Assembly (NCBI RefSeq): GCF_003611035.1
Contig: NZ_CP030033.1
Span: 620,001-684,000, forward strand
Direction: 5' to 3'
DNA length: 64,000 nucleotides
DNA from: Cryobacterium soli
GTDB lineage: Bacteria; Actinomycetota; Actinomycetes; Actinomycetales; Microbacteriaceae
Shown: in pieces, positions 24,340 to 33,378 of the stretch
Position numbering within the stretch: the stretch's first letter is position 1
Layout: every line of letters begins with the position of its first letter
The notes under the pieces: model-generated
Seen by the model: only the letters and a program-made list of their open reading frames with translations
Databases searched by the model: none
Told to the model about the DNA's origin: nothing
Translations under genes and position numbers: made by a program

Positions 24340-25723
24340 GCTTCTTGCCGGGGTTGAGGATCCCCAGGGGGTCGAAGGCCGCCTTGACGCGCAGCTGTAG
24401 GTCGCGCAGCACCGGGCCGAGCTCGTCGTCGAGGTGTGCACGCTTGAGCACGCCGATGCCGTGTTCGCCGGAGGCCGAGCCGTCCAGGGAGATGGCGAGG
24501 CTGATCACCCGGGCGAACGCGGCGTGAGCCGCCTCGATCTCGGCGGGGACGGCCGGGTCGTAGCCGATCACGGGGTGCAGATTGCCGTCGCCGATGTGAC
24601 CGCCCGTGCTGATCGGCACGTCCAGGTCCCGGGAGATCTCGGCCAGACCGGCCAGCAGGGCCGGCAGCTGGGAACGCGGCACGGTGATGTCCTCGTTCAG
24701 GCATCCCCCGCGCACGGCCTGCACGGCCGGGTGCAGCAGGCGCCGGGCGCTCATCAGCTGGTCGAGCGATTCGGCGTCGTGGGCGATGACCACGTCGTCG
24801 GCGCCCGCGGCCCGCAGCACATCGGCGTAGGCCTCGACGTCGTCGTGCGCCTGGCCGATCTGGTCGGACTGCACGAGCAGCAGGGCCCCGGCCCCGCGCG
24901 GCAGCACAGAGGCGGGGTCGAACGCGTTGATGGCCTCGATGCAGGCCCCGTCGAGGAACTCGACCACGCTGGGCCGACGGCTGCCGGCGACGATGGTGTT
25001 GGCCGCGGCCAGCGCATCCGCCACCGTGGAGAACGTCGCGGACACCCCCGACGGGCTGGCCGGCGCGGGCAACAGGCCCACCGTGATCTCGGTGATGATT
25101 CCCAGGGTGCCCTCCGACCCCACCAGCAGAGCGGTGAGGTTGTAGCCCGCCACGCCCTTGATGGTGCGTTGGCCGGTCGTCACGATCGACCCGTCGGCGA
25201 GCACCACGGTGAGCTGGCGCACGAAGTTGCCGGTGACGCCGTACTTGACGCAGAGCATGCCGCCGGCGTTGGTGGCCACATTGCCGCCGATGGTCGAGGC
25301 GCGCCAGGACCCGGGGTCGGGCGGGTAGAACAGGTCGACGGCCTCGGCGGCCCGGGCGAGCGCGATGGTGCGCACGCCCGCCTGCACGGTGGCGGTCTGG
25401 TTCGCGGCGTCGACCGAGAGGATCTTCTTGAGCCGGGTGGTGCTGAGCACGATGGCGCCCGCGATGGCGTTGGCCCCGCCGGCGAGGCCGGTCCGGGCTC
25501 CCTGCGGCACTATCGGGATGCGGTGCGCCGCGGCGATGGTGACCACTGCGGAGACCTCCTCGGTGCTGGCCGGGAAGACCACAGCGAGCGGCTCACCGCT
25601 CAGCGTGCCCTCGGACTGGTCGCGACGATTGCCCTCGGTGCGCGGACCGGTGACGATCTGGGCGCTGGAAAGCACGCTGGCGAGTTCGTCGAGGACGGGG
25701 GACGCGACGTCGGTCATGGTCAT
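24335..25723 (-). CDS. FAD-linked oxidase, glycolate/D-lactate type (GlcD-like)
   Basis: 462 residues from the ATG at 25723, chosen because AGAGG lies five bases upstream; a GTG at 25729 is also possible. The N-terminal PCMH-type FAD domain has VPQGARTGLAGGAN and DPGSWRASTIGGNVATNAGG; the C-terminal oxidase domain has STGGHIGDGNLHPVIGYD and GEHGIGVLKR. The family oxidises 2-hydroxy acids such as glycolate or D-lactate and passes electrons to quinone or a partner. GlcE and GlcF subunits are absent here, which favours a stand-alone D-lactate dehydrogenase-like enzyme. The substrate is not determined. Confidence 0.88.
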   Translation of the reverse strand: MTMTDVASPVLDELASVLSSAQIVTGPRTEGNRRDQSEGTLSGEPLAVVFPASTEEVSAVVTIAAAHRIPIVPQGARTGLAGGANAIAGAIVLSTTRLKKILSVDAANQTATVQAGVRTIALARAAEAVDLFYPPDPGSWRASTIGGNVATNAGGMLCVKYGVTGNFVRQLTVVLADGSIVTTGQRTIKGVAGYNLTALLVGSEGTLGIITEITVGLLPAPASPSGVSATFSTVADALAAANTIVAGSRRPSVVEFLDGACIEAINAFDPASVLPRGAGALLLVQSDQIGQAHDDVEAYADVLRAAGADDVVIAHDAESLDQLMSARRLLHPAVQAVRGGCLNEDITVPRSQLPALLAGLAEISRDLDVPISTGGHIGDGNLHPVIGYDPAVPAEIEAAHAAFARVISLAISLDGSASGEHGIGVLKRAHLDDELGPVLRDLQLRVKAAFDPLGILNPGKKL

Positions 25724-25960
25724 GGACACCTCTGCTGGACATGCACCCGAACGGGTGCCTCATCGACGCGGTGACTCGTCAGACCGCGTCCGGGGCCACA
25801 ATTCTATGCAGCCATATGCCTCGTGACCGGCGGTTTGACAGGTTTGCCTTCCCGTTTCTGTGTTCCTCTGCCGATTTACATATCCCACCACGGGCTGGTG
25901 CGCTAGGGGCATTGTGCGGCGTTTCGGCGTCCGCTGACGCCGGCGGTCGTCCGCGGCCGG

Positions 25961-26707
25961 TCAGATTCCCAGAAGCCCCCGAAGGGTCTGGGCGTTCCGC
26001 ACCGCATTGCCGTCGCCGTCGTTGTTGAAGTAGGCGAAGACCTCACGCCCGTCGGCCTGCCACTCGCGGATGCGCCCGGCCCACCAGTGCAGATCCGCCT
26101 CGGCATAGGACCCGGCGTAGAGGGCAGCCTGGTCGGGGCCGTGCAGACGGACATAGACGAACGGCGCCGTCGCCCTGAGCACGCAGGGCAGACCCGCGCC
26201 GCTCATCACGCAGTAGGCGGCTCCGTGCCGCTCCAGGATGCCGAACACCTCGTCGACGTGCCAGCTGTCGTGCCGGAATTCGACGGCCACCCGCATCCAC
26301 GCGGGCAGGACGCCGAGGAAGTAGTCCAGCCGGGCATCGTCGCGCTCGTGCCGGGGATCCAGCTGCACCAGGAGCACGGCCCGACGCCGACCGAGTTCGT
26401 GCCACCCTGCCTCGATGCGGCCGGCCCACAACTCGGGTTCGTAGAGCCTCTTGGCGTGGGTCAGGCCCCGGGGCGCCTTCACCGACATCAGGAATCCGTC
26501 CGGCAGTCGGCGGTTCCACCCGGCGAAGACGGCCGGGCGCGGCCACCGGTAGAAGCTCGCGTTGAGCTCGACGGTGTCGAAGGCGGCCACGTAACAGGCC
26601 AGTCGCTTCGCCGACGGCAGGCCGGCCGGGTAGAGCACGTTCTCCCAGTGGTCATAGCTCCACCCCGAAGTTCCGATATGGATCGCCGGTGTCGTCATCG
26701 ACGACAT
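25961..26707 (-). CDS. DUF72 family protein
   Basis: 248 residues from the ATG at 26707; a second ATG three codons downstream (26698) is also plausible. DUF72 proteins (YecE-like) adopt a TIM-barrel-like fold of unknown activity. Family features include IGTSGWSYDHWENVLYP at the start, VELNASFYRWP near 46-57, FLMSVKAPRGLTHAKRL, the VAVEFRHDSWH strand near 140-150, and FVYVRLHGP with FAYFNNDGDGNAVRNA near the end. Normal length, cytosolic. It stands alone, divergent from an envelope protein. Confidence 0.88.
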   Translation of the reverse strand: MSSMTTPAIHIGTSGWSYDHWENVLYPAGLPSAKRLACYVAAFDTVELNASFYRWPRPAVFAGWNRRLPDGFLMSVKAPRGLTHAKRLYEPELWAGRIEAGWHELGRRRAVLLVQLDPRHERDDARLDYFLGVLPAWMRVAVEFRHDSWHVDEVFGILERHGAAYCVMSGAGLPCVLRATAPFVYVRLHGPDQAALYAGSYAEADLHWWAGRIREWQADGREVFAYFNNDGDGNAVRNAQTLRGLLGI

Positions 26708-26911
26708 ACTGCCCTGGTCGACTGCAGGAGGGTACGGGCGGGAGCACGGAAATTTCCCCGCCCGTAACATGCTCCCGATAAACTGGCCACCGGAAACCGG
26801 CGTCCGGCCGGCCAGGCGAAGCGGGTGGGGCGAATTCCAGGGGACGAGCGGCAGGTACCAGCCGGGTCGGCGCGCGCCCAGCAGAATGGCAGTCGTGTCC
26901 GCGGCCTCCGG

Positions 26912-27772
26912 ATGCGGGGCAGCCGCCGCACCGGCATGCTGGTGGCCGCCGGAGCCCTCGTGCTGGTGCTCGTCGCCGGATTCGTCGTTCGCACAATTTC
27001 GGTGTCCGAGGCCCAGAACGCCTACGACGCCGCGGCCCTGGCCTTCAGAGCCGAGCAGTCCACGGCGGTGCGCTCCGTGACCTCCGGGGAGAGCGCCCTC
27101 GACCACGCCATCGCCCTGCTGGACGAGAGCGCGGGGAAAGTGCTCGACGAACAACCGCGCCTAGACCTCTCCGCTGCGATCGACAGCGTGAACGGGAGGT
27201 TGAGCGCCGCCGCGCAGGAACTCACGGCCGCCGAGATCGCCGCCGACGTCTCCCCGAGCCGGAGTGCCCTGTTCGAACTGGGTCCGGGTATCCGCGACGA
27301 CGCCCGGGTTCTGGCGTCCTTCGACTTCGCCGCCGCCTCGGGCGTGCGGGGCGTCGCCGACGACCTGGCTGCGCCGGTGGCCGCCGTGGTGCAGGCCATG
27401 GCCGACTGGCAGGCCGAACAAGACCGGATCCTGCGTGAGCGCTACACCAACACCGTGCACGCCACCGGGTGGACACCGGAACTCGACGAGTGCATCGGAT
27501 CGGTGGACGTGACCGCGCACTACCAGAATGTGCCCACCATCGCCGAACACTGGTCGTGTGGCGGCAAGGACTTCCCCGATGACGCGGGAACCGTGATCAC
27601 GCTCGCCGGCGTGCACGCCGGCACCTACCGGGTCGACGGAATCGTGGCCATGCTCAACGCCGACCGGGACAGCACCGCGGACATCCCGCGCGGCTACGAC
27701 CTGCTCTACCAGACCTGCCAGAACGGCTACTCGGGGACTATGTCCTTCACGGCACTCACGCGCATCACCTGA
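26912..27772 (+). CDS. unrecognised membrane-anchored or secreted protein
   Basis: 286 residues from the ATG at 26912; no strong ribosome site, and an in-frame ATG eight codons later is possible. A hydrophobic segment at about 10-28 (MLVAAGALVLVLVAGFVV) is a signal anchor. Residues about 30-190 are Ala/Glu/Asp-rich and helical, probably coiled coil. The C-terminal about 95 residues contain four cysteines (DECIGSVD, HWSCGGKDFP, LYQTCQNGY and neighbours) and look globular, perhaps disulfide-bonded outside the cell. I do not recognise a family. It sits alone, between DUF72 (divergent) and an SDR (convergent). Confidence 0.7.
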   Translation: MRGSRRTGMLVAAGALVLVLVAGFVVRTISVSEAQNAYDAAALAFRAEQSTAVRSVTSGESALDHAIALLDESAGKVLDEQPRLDLSAAIDSVNGRLSAAAQELTAAEIAADVSPSRSALFELGPGIRDDARVLASFDFAAASGVRGVADDLAAPVAAVVQAMADWQAEQDRILRERYTNTVHATGWTPELDECIGSVDVTAHYQNVPTIAEHWSCGGKDFPDDAGTVITLAGVHAGTYRVDGIVAMLNADRDSTADIPRGYDLLYQTCQNGYSGTMSFTALTRIT

Positions 27773-27884
27773 CCGGGATCAGCGCGCCCCGGCCCGAGCG
27801 CCCTGCGCGGCCACAAGAGGTACCGCAGCGGACAATTGCGCCCGGTGCGCCGGGTGCAGAAGTGGGCACCGGTACCAGTCGTGG

Positions 27885-28730
27885 CTACGAGGCGCGGTCC
27901 TGCGGCAGCAGGTCGGTGGCGACCATGTCGGCGCTACGTTCCCAGAGAGCCGTCGCGAGTCCCGCATCCGTGGCCTGACTGTTGGTGGAGTGCACCCGGC
28001 GCTTCTCGTAGTACTCGCCGGACTGCCAATCGACGCCGGCCGCCGTGCTGGCCAGCCAGATCAGGGTGTCGGCGCCCTTCTCGGGCGTGATCAGCATGCG
28101 CTTGAGGGCGGTCTGGTAGAGGAAACGCATGACACTGGTCGAGTCTGTGGAGAAACTCGTGGCGACCACGCCGGGGTGGAAGGCGGCCGTGACCAGGCCG
28201 CGCGCGTTGTAGCGCCGGTGCAGCTCGCGGGTGAAGAGGATGTTGGCGAGCTTGGCATCGCCGTAGGCCTTGTTGGGGGAATACCTGCGTTCGTTGTCGA
28301 GGTCGTCGAGGTTGATGCGGCCGAACCGGTTGGCCGTGCTCGAGGTGTTGATCACCGAGGCCCGGCTGGCAAGCAGGCGGTCCATGAGCAGCGTGGTGAG
28401 CAGGAACGGGGCCAGGTGATTGACCTGCATGGTCTTCTCGTGACCGTCGACCGTGAGCTCCCGCTCCCCCATGATGCCGCCGGCGTTGTTGGCCAGGACG
28501 TCGATGCGCGGGTACCGCTTGAGCAGATCGGATGCCAGGGTGCGTACCTCGGCGAGTCTGCTGAAGTCGGCGATGAAGTGGTCGGCTCCGAGTTCGGCCG
28601 CGATGGCCTGGGTCCGCTGCGGCGAGCGCCCCACGATGACCACCCGGTCGCCCGATCGGCTGAGCGCCCGAGCCGCCGCAGCGCCGATACCGTCGCTGGC
28701 CCCGGTGATCACAATCGTTCGTTCGCTCAT
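27885..28730 (-). CDS. short-chain dehydrogenase (retinol-dehydrogenase-like)
   Basis: 281 residues from the ATG at 28730, preceded by GGAAGAG. Classical SDR signatures are intact: TGASDGIGAAAA at the cofactor loop, LANNAGGIMGE, INTSSTANRFG with the catalytic Ser, and YGDAKLANILF with the Tyr-x-x-x-Lys pair. The inserted segment between Ser and Tyr and the FHPGVVATSFS stretch resemble the retinol-dehydrogenase/WWOX-like group. NAD(P)-dependent; substrate unknown. It diverges from the GntR regulator at 28909, which could control it. Confidence 0.88.
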   Translation of the reverse strand: MSERTIVITGASDGIGAAAARALSRSGDRVVIVGRSPQRTQAIAAELGADHFIADFSRLAEVRTLASDLLKRYPRIDVLANNAGGIMGERELTVDGHEKTMQVNHLAPFLLTTLLMDRLLASRASVINTSSTANRFGRINLDDLDNERRYSPNKAYGDAKLANILFTRELHRRYNARGLVTAAFHPGVVATSFSTDSTSVMRFLYQTALKRMLITPEKGADTLIWLASTAAGVDWQSGEYYEKRRVHSTNSQATDAGLATALWERSADMVATDLLPQDRAS

Positions 28731-28878
28731 CAGTCGCTCTTCCACTCAGGCCGGATCCGGCACGGGCCGTCTCCGGCAGATTCCCGGGGCGAGGCATCGT
28801 CGGCTCACGGTGACTGCACTCTACTGCCGCGTCGACGCACCCCGTGTGGATCACCCCCGGCACACCTGTTGAGGTTAT

Positions 28879-28892
28879 TGATGCATTTATCA
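28879..28892. promoter_or_regulatory. possible GntR operator
   Basis: TGATGCATTTATCA, arms TGAT/ATCA around an AT-rich centre, ends 16 bases before the GntR-family start at 28909 and lies between it and the divergent SDR gene. FCD-type regulators often bind AT-centred palindromes by their own genes. Short arms keep this tentative. Confidence 0.35.
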
Positions 28893-28908
28893 GCGCTACG
28901 ATGAAGGC

Positions 28909-29580
28909 ATGCAGTCTTCGACGTCCGCCCGTCCCCGCTCCAACGGGCCCTCCGCGGTCGATCGCGCGTACTCCCACGTGGCCGACGCCATCATCTCTGG
29001 CACGCTCGCGGCGAGCGCCCTCATCACCGAGGGCGACGTGGCCCACACCCTCGGGCTGAGCCGCACCCCCGTGCGCGAGGCCTTCCTCATGCTCGAGTCG
29101 GCAGGCCTGTTGCGTCTCTTCCCCAAGAAGGGCGCCGTGGTCACGGCCGTCGACGACGCGGAGACCGCAGACCTGCTCCAGGTGCGCATGCTCCTGGAGA
29201 CCAAGGCCGTGCAGTTGATCGGTGGGCGTCCCCACCAGATCGAGGCCGTCGACGCCGAGCTGCGTGCGCTCATCCAGGCCCAGACGGATGCCGCCGTGGC
29301 GGGCGACCTCCTGGCCTACGCCCGTGCAGACCACAGGTTCCACTCCCGCATCGTCGACGAGACCGGAAACCGGATCATCGACGACATCTACGCCCGCCTG
29401 GGCCCCCGGCTCGAACGGCTTGTACACCGGGTGGCGGCTCGCGACCCCGACAGCATCACGGTGCTCATCGACGAGCACACCGTGCTGGCCGATCACCTGC
29501 GCGCCGGCGACACCCTCGCCTACGACGCGGCGTTGCGCCTGCACCTGGAGACCGGGCATCGCGTGCATCGGTCGCTCTAG
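28909..29580 (+). CDS. GntR-family regulator, FCD (FadR-C) type
   Basis: 223 residues. An N-terminal winged helix (VADAIISGTLAASALITEGDVA, then LGLSRTPVREAFLMLESAGLL, residues about 24-75) is typical GntR; the rest is the all-helical FCD ligand domain (RMLLETKAVQLI, ADHRFHSRIVDETGN, LIDEHTVLADHL), which usually binds a metal and a small carboxylate through Asp/His residues (D134, H138, H180 region). It probably regulates the MFS gene downstream (79 bases) or the divergent SDR. Confidence 0.9.
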   Translation: MQSSTSARPRSNGPSAVDRAYSHVADAIISGTLAASALITEGDVAHTLGLSRTPVREAFLMLESAGLLRLFPKKGAVVTAVDDAETADLLQVRMLLETKAVQLIGGRPHQIEAVDAELRALIQAQTDAAVAGDLLAYARADHRFHSRIVDETGNRIIDDIYARLGPRLERLVHRVAARDPDSITVLIDEHTVLADHLRAGDTLAYDAALRLHLETGHRVHRSL

Positions 29581-29659
29581 CCCGGCGCCCCAGCCGCTCT
29601 CCGCGGACCACCCGTCCCTCCTGTCCTCATCTCGTCCGCCCTCCCGACCGAAAAGACCC

Positions 29660-30859
29660 ATGTCCCCCCGCACTCCCCGCGTCATCCCCCCGTGGCAGCT
29701 CGCCGCCCCCGCACTGTTCGTCATGGCCTGGGGCGGCAACCACTTCACCCCACTGCTGCACATGTACGAGACCCTCGGCCATTACTCCACCGTCACGGCG
29801 GATCTCTTCCTCGGGCTCTACGTGGTCGGCCTGGTCCCCGGCCTCCTGCTCGCGGGTGCGCTCTCGGACCGGTACGGACGCAAGCCCCTCGTGATCGCGG
29901 GCGTCGTCGCCGGCATCACGGCCAGCATCCTGCTGGGCCTGGGCTTTTCCAGCGAGGTGATCATCTGCCTTGGCCGGTTCCTCGCGGGGCTGAGCGTGGG
30001 CGTGGCCATGTCGGTGGGGACGGCCTGGCTCAAGGAACTCTCCAGCGTCCCGTTCGACCTGGTCGCCCGCCCCACGGCCGGTGCCCGGCGGCCGGCGCTC
30101 ACCCTGACGATCGGTTTCGGGCTCGGCGCCGGGGTGTCCGGAGCGCTGGCACAGTGGGGGCCGGCGCCGACGCTGCTGCCCTACGCGGTGCACATCCTGC
30201 TCAGCCTGGCGATCCTGCCCGCGCTTCTGCGCGCCCCGGAGTCCGTGCCCCGCAGCCGGGTGCACGGCTCCCTGTGGCTCGACCTGCAGGTGCCCCTGGC
30301 CGGCCACCGCCGCTTCCTCCGCGTGGTGCTGCCCACGGCGCCCTGGGTGTTCGGCGCCGCAGGCATCGCGTACGCCATGATGCCCAAGCTCGTGGAGGCG
30401 CAACTCGGCGAGCTGAACCTCGCTTTCGCCACCCTCCTGACCGTGGTGACCCTCGGCACCGGCGCCCTCGTGCAGCCGCAGGTGTCGCGCCTCAACTCGA
30501 TCACCCACGGCCGGGCGCTCCTGGCGGGGATGGGACTCATGGTGGTGGGTGTGCTCAGCGCCGTGGCCACGTCCCTCACGCTCTCCCCCGTGCTGGCCCT
30601 GGGAACCGGGATTCTGCTCGGCGCCGCCTACGGCATCACGGTGGTCGCCGGACTGGTCGAGATCCAGCGCATCTCCACCCCCACCGACCTCGCCGGCATC
30701 ACGGGCGTCTACTACAGCCTCACCTACGTGGGCTTCCTGCTGCCCGTCGCCTTCGCGAGCCTGAGCGGCTTCGTCGGATACCCGGTGATGCTCTCGCTGC
30801 TCGCTGTCGCCTGTGCCGGCTGCCTGGCGCTGACGGCCGTGGGACTGCGCCGCAGCTGA
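29660..30859 (+). CDS. MFS transporter
   Basis: 399 residues from the ATG at 29660, about 12 hydrophobic segments. The loop between helices 2 and 3 reads GALSDRYGRKPLVIAG, the classic MFS motif A. The N-terminal half has GGNHFTPLLHMYE in helix 1, suggesting charged/polar substrate contacts. It follows the GntR regulator on the same strand with a 79-base gap. Substrate is unknown; FCD-type regulators commonly pair with exporters or importers of organic acids or drugs. Confidence 0.88.
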   Translation: MSPRTPRVIPPWQLAAPALFVMAWGGNHFTPLLHMYETLGHYSTVTADLFLGLYVVGLVPGLLLAGALSDRYGRKPLVIAGVVAGITASILLGLGFSSEVIICLGRFLAGLSVGVAMSVGTAWLKELSSVPFDLVARPTAGARRPALTLTIGFGLGAGVSGALAQWGPAPTLLPYAVHILLSLAILPALLRAPESVPRSRVHGSLWLDLQVPLAGHRRFLRVVLPTAPWVFGAAGIAYAMMPKLVEAQLGELNLAFATLLTVVTLGTGALVQPQVSRLNSITHGRALLAGMGLMVVGVLSAVATSLTLSPVLALGTGILLGAAYGITVVAGLVEIQRISTPTDLAGITGVYYSLTYVGFLLPVAFASLSGFVGYPVMLSLLAVACAGCLALTAVGLRRS

Positions 30860-30912
30860 CCGGGCCGCACAGGGAACACCGCGGCGTGCGGCAGCTGACC
30901 GCGGTCGTACCG

Positions 30913-31317
30913 CTACGGCGTGCGGCCGGCCGCGCCGGCGCGCTTGTCCTTCGCCTCGCGCAGGAGCAGCAACGGCAGCAGCAGGGTCGCCAGGGCCGTG
31001 ACCAGCCACACCACCAGGGCGGCGAGGATCCAGGTCTGCCAGCCCACGATGGTCAGTCCGCCGGGGAACAGCGACGCGATCCACAAGGCCACGAACGTCG
31101 ACACGAGCCCGATCCCACCCAGGAAGGCCGGCGCGCCCCGGGCGATGACCTTCGCCAGGAACGGTGACAGTACACTCTGCGTGACGGCGAAGACCACGAC
31201 GGCGGTGATGAAGCCTCCCGGCGTGATCGTGAGGTCGGGCAACAGCAGCGACGCCACCCACAGGCCCAGTGCGGCCGAGAGCAGGAAGATCAACGCGCGC
31301 AACAGGATGCGAATCAT
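30913..31317 (-). CDS. phage-holin-4-superfamily-like small membrane protein
   Basis: 134 residues from the ATG at 31317. Four hydrophobic segments span nearly the whole protein (MIRILLRALIFLLSAALGLW; FITAVVVFAVTQSV; ILAALVVWLVTALATLLLP), ending in a Lys/Arg-rich tail. The pattern fits the PF04020 'phage holin family' of chromosomal membrane proteins. No phage genes are near, so a lysis role is unlikely; function unknown. Confidence 0.75.
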   Translation of the reverse strand: MIRILLRALIFLLSAALGLWVASLLLPDLTITPGGFITAVVVFAVTQSVLSPFLAKVIARGAPAFLGGIGLVSTFVALWIASLFPGGLTIVGWQTWILAALVVWLVTALATLLLPLLLLREAKDKRAGAAGRTP

Positions 31318-31387
31318 GCCGCGATGGTAGCGCCGGGGAGGGGCCGCGTCATCCCCCGCCGTTGTCGCAACGGCCGCGATGCACCGG

Positions 31388-31433
31388 CCGGCCCGCAACG
31401 GCCGGCCGGTCCGGGCCGGCCGTTGCGGGCCGG
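31388..31433 (-). terminator. 20-bp perfect inverted repeat after the Cthe_2159-like gene
   Basis: 31388-31407 (CCGGCCCGCAACGGCCGGCC) pairs without mismatch with 31414-31433 around a six-base loop. It begins 5 bases past the stop at 31438 on the minus strand. There is no T-tract, but stability and position fit a terminator for the 34769-31438 operon, perhaps acting from both sides. Confidence 0.7.
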
Positions 31434-31437
31434 ATGC

Positions 31438-33315
31438 TCAGCGGGGTCCGCCGGCGCCTCCGCCGCCCATCGTTCCCGTCGCGGCCACACCTGCGGTCAC
31501 GGTTGTCGCGTTCGTCGCCGTCGCATAGTCGCCGTCCGAGTAGACCCCGGCCGCGATCTCGCCGGAGGCCGTTCCGCCCACGTACACGCTGTAGGTCTCA
31601 CCGTCGGTCAGCTCGGCGGAGGAGAACACCACGGACTGGAAGTCCTTGATTGACTCGAAGGCCATCAGCACGTCACCGGAGCTGTCCACGAGCTGCACGG
31701 TGCTGCCGGCGTCCTGCACCGAATCGAGCGAGATCGCCACGAAGGTCTGGCCGGAGCCGGTTTCGGGCGATACCGCCATCCCGGCGCTTCCGGCGGCCAG
31801 CAGGGTGCCGCCGGTCATGGTGAAGGTGCCGTTCACGTCGAGCGCACCGTTGCCGTCGTTGGTGGGACCGTTCACTACGAGGGTGCCGGCACTCATGGTC
31901 GCCGAGCCGTTGGAGTCGAAGCCGTCTCCACCGGCGTCGATGACCGTGCTGCCGCCGGTGATGGTGATGGTCTCCCCGCCGTCGGAGTCCATTCCCGCGC
32001 CACCGCCGCCTTGGGCGGTCGTGGTGCTGCCGCTGGAGGCATTGAGGCCGTCGTCGCTGGCGGTGACCGAGACGGTGCCGCCCCCGATACTGATGGCCGT
32101 GCTCTCCAGTCCCTCGTACGAGGTGGTCACGGTGATGCTGCCGCCGATGACGTCGAGCGCCGTGTCGGCGTGCACCCCGTCGTCGCCCGCTGCGAGGGTG
32201 ACCTCGCCGGAGGCGATCCGCACCGTTCCATCGGAGTGCAGCGCGTCATCCGCCGCGTCGACGGAGAGGGTGCCGCCGTCGACGACCGTCACAACCCCGG
32301 ACTTGAGGCCCTTCGCCGAGACGTCGTCTGCGACCGTGGCCGTGTGGCCACCGCCGGACTGCACGGTGACCTCGGCGCCGGAGAGCACCACGTCGGTGAC
32401 GGCCTGCATGCCGTCCCCCGCAGCCGTCACGTCCACGGCGCCGCCGGTCAGCGAGATGTAGCCGCGGGTCACGTCCTCCTCGTTGTCGGACTTCAGGCCG
32501 TCGCCGCCGGCGGTGACCGTGACGGTCCCGCCGTCCACCACCAGGTAGTCCTTGCCGCGGATGCCGTCGTCCACCGCCTTCACCGTGAGGGTGCCGGCGT
32601 TGATGATCAGGCCATCCGTGCTGGTGATGCCGTCGTTGCCGTTGCCGGTCACGTCGAGCGAGCCCGCGCCCGTGATGGTCAGGTCGGCCGCGCTGTAGAG
32701 CGCAGCGTTGGCGTCGGCCTCCTCGGCGTAGCTGTCGGTGTCGGAGAGGGAGTTGCTCGAGCCGTCGGCCAGCACGATCATCGCTTCGTCGGCCTCGGAG
32801 ACGACCAGGGCGGCCCCGGTGGAGTTGCTCACCTTGACGCCGTTGAGGATCAGGCGCACGGTGCCCTCACCCACGGAGGCGACGACGATTTGCCCGTCAT
32901 CGAGGGTGCCGCTGAGTTCGTAGGTTCCGGCGGCCGTGATGGTCACGGTGCTGCCGGAGATGGTCACCGCCCCGCTGTCTTCGGAGGCGCTGTCGGTCGA
33001 GGCACTGTCGCCGTCGAGGGTGATCGACACCACGTCGGCGTCGTCCCACTCGTAGTCGGCGGCGTCGTCATGGGTCTGCTGGTTCGCGGCCAGCACCTCG
33101 GCGGCGGTGGTGGACGTGTCCACGGCGACGGCGGCCGTGGCGGAGGCGCTGGTGCTGCCGGTCGACTCGGCGGTCCCGGCGACGGCGGTGCATCCGGTCA
33201 GCAGGGCCGCGGTGACGAGGAACGGCAGCACCCGGTAGGTACAGGCCTGCACACCGTAGCGGCGGTTGCCGGGCACGGATGGCGCGGCGGGTGATTTCTT
33301 CATGGGGGTACTCAC
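31438..33315 (-). CDS. Cthe_2159-like (DUF4353) carbohydrate-binding lipoprotein
   Basis: 625 residues from a GTG at 33315; an ATG four codons in (33303) is equally possible. A lipobox LLTGC puts the lipidated Cys at 42. The body is a long chain of Gly/Asp/Thr-rich beta-helix turns (for example DGGTVTVTAGGDGLKSDNE, VDAADDALHSDGTVRIASG), typical of the Cthe_2159/PF14262 family, whose founding member binds cellulose-like and pectin-like polymers with calcium. The end is a Gly-rich GTMGGGGAGGPR. It should sit on the outer face of the membrane. It follows VTC and DUF4956 genes on the same strand. Confidence 0.88.
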   Translation of the reverse strand: MSTPMKKSPAAPSVPGNRRYGVQACTYRVLPFLVTAALLTGCTAVAGTAESTGSTSASATAAVAVDTSTTAAEVLAANQQTHDDAADYEWDDADVVSITLDGDSASTDSASEDSGAVTISGSTVTITAAGTYELSGTLDDGQIVVASVGEGTVRLILNGVKVSNSTGAALVVSEADEAMIVLADGSSNSLSDTDSYAEEADANAALYSAADLTITGAGSLDVTGNGNDGITSTDGLIINAGTLTVKAVDDGIRGKDYLVVDGGTVTVTAGGDGLKSDNEEDVTRGYISLTGGAVDVTAAGDGMQAVTDVVLSGAEVTVQSGGGHTATVADDVSAKGLKSGVVTVVDGGTLSVDAADDALHSDGTVRIASGEVTLAAGDDGVHADTALDVIGGSITVTTSYEGLESTAISIGGGTVSVTASDDGLNASSGSTTTAQGGGGAGMDSDGGETITITGGSTVIDAGGDGFDSNGSATMSAGTLVVNGPTNDGNGALDVNGTFTMTGGTLLAAGSAGMAVSPETGSGQTFVAISLDSVQDAGSTVQLVDSSGDVLMAFESIKDFQSVVFSSAELTDGETYSVYVGGTASGEIAAGVYSDGDYATATNATTVTAGVAATGTMGGGGAGGPR

Positions 33316-33378
33316 AATCGATGGGTGTCCGCGCTGGGGCGGTGGTCAGGAGGTGGGGAGTGCCGGCGCGAGGGGCGC

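Noticed and set aside
30913..31317. Holin gene as a sign of prophage
   Set aside because: No capsid, tail, integrase, endolysin or attachment site nearby; the family is common on chromosomes.
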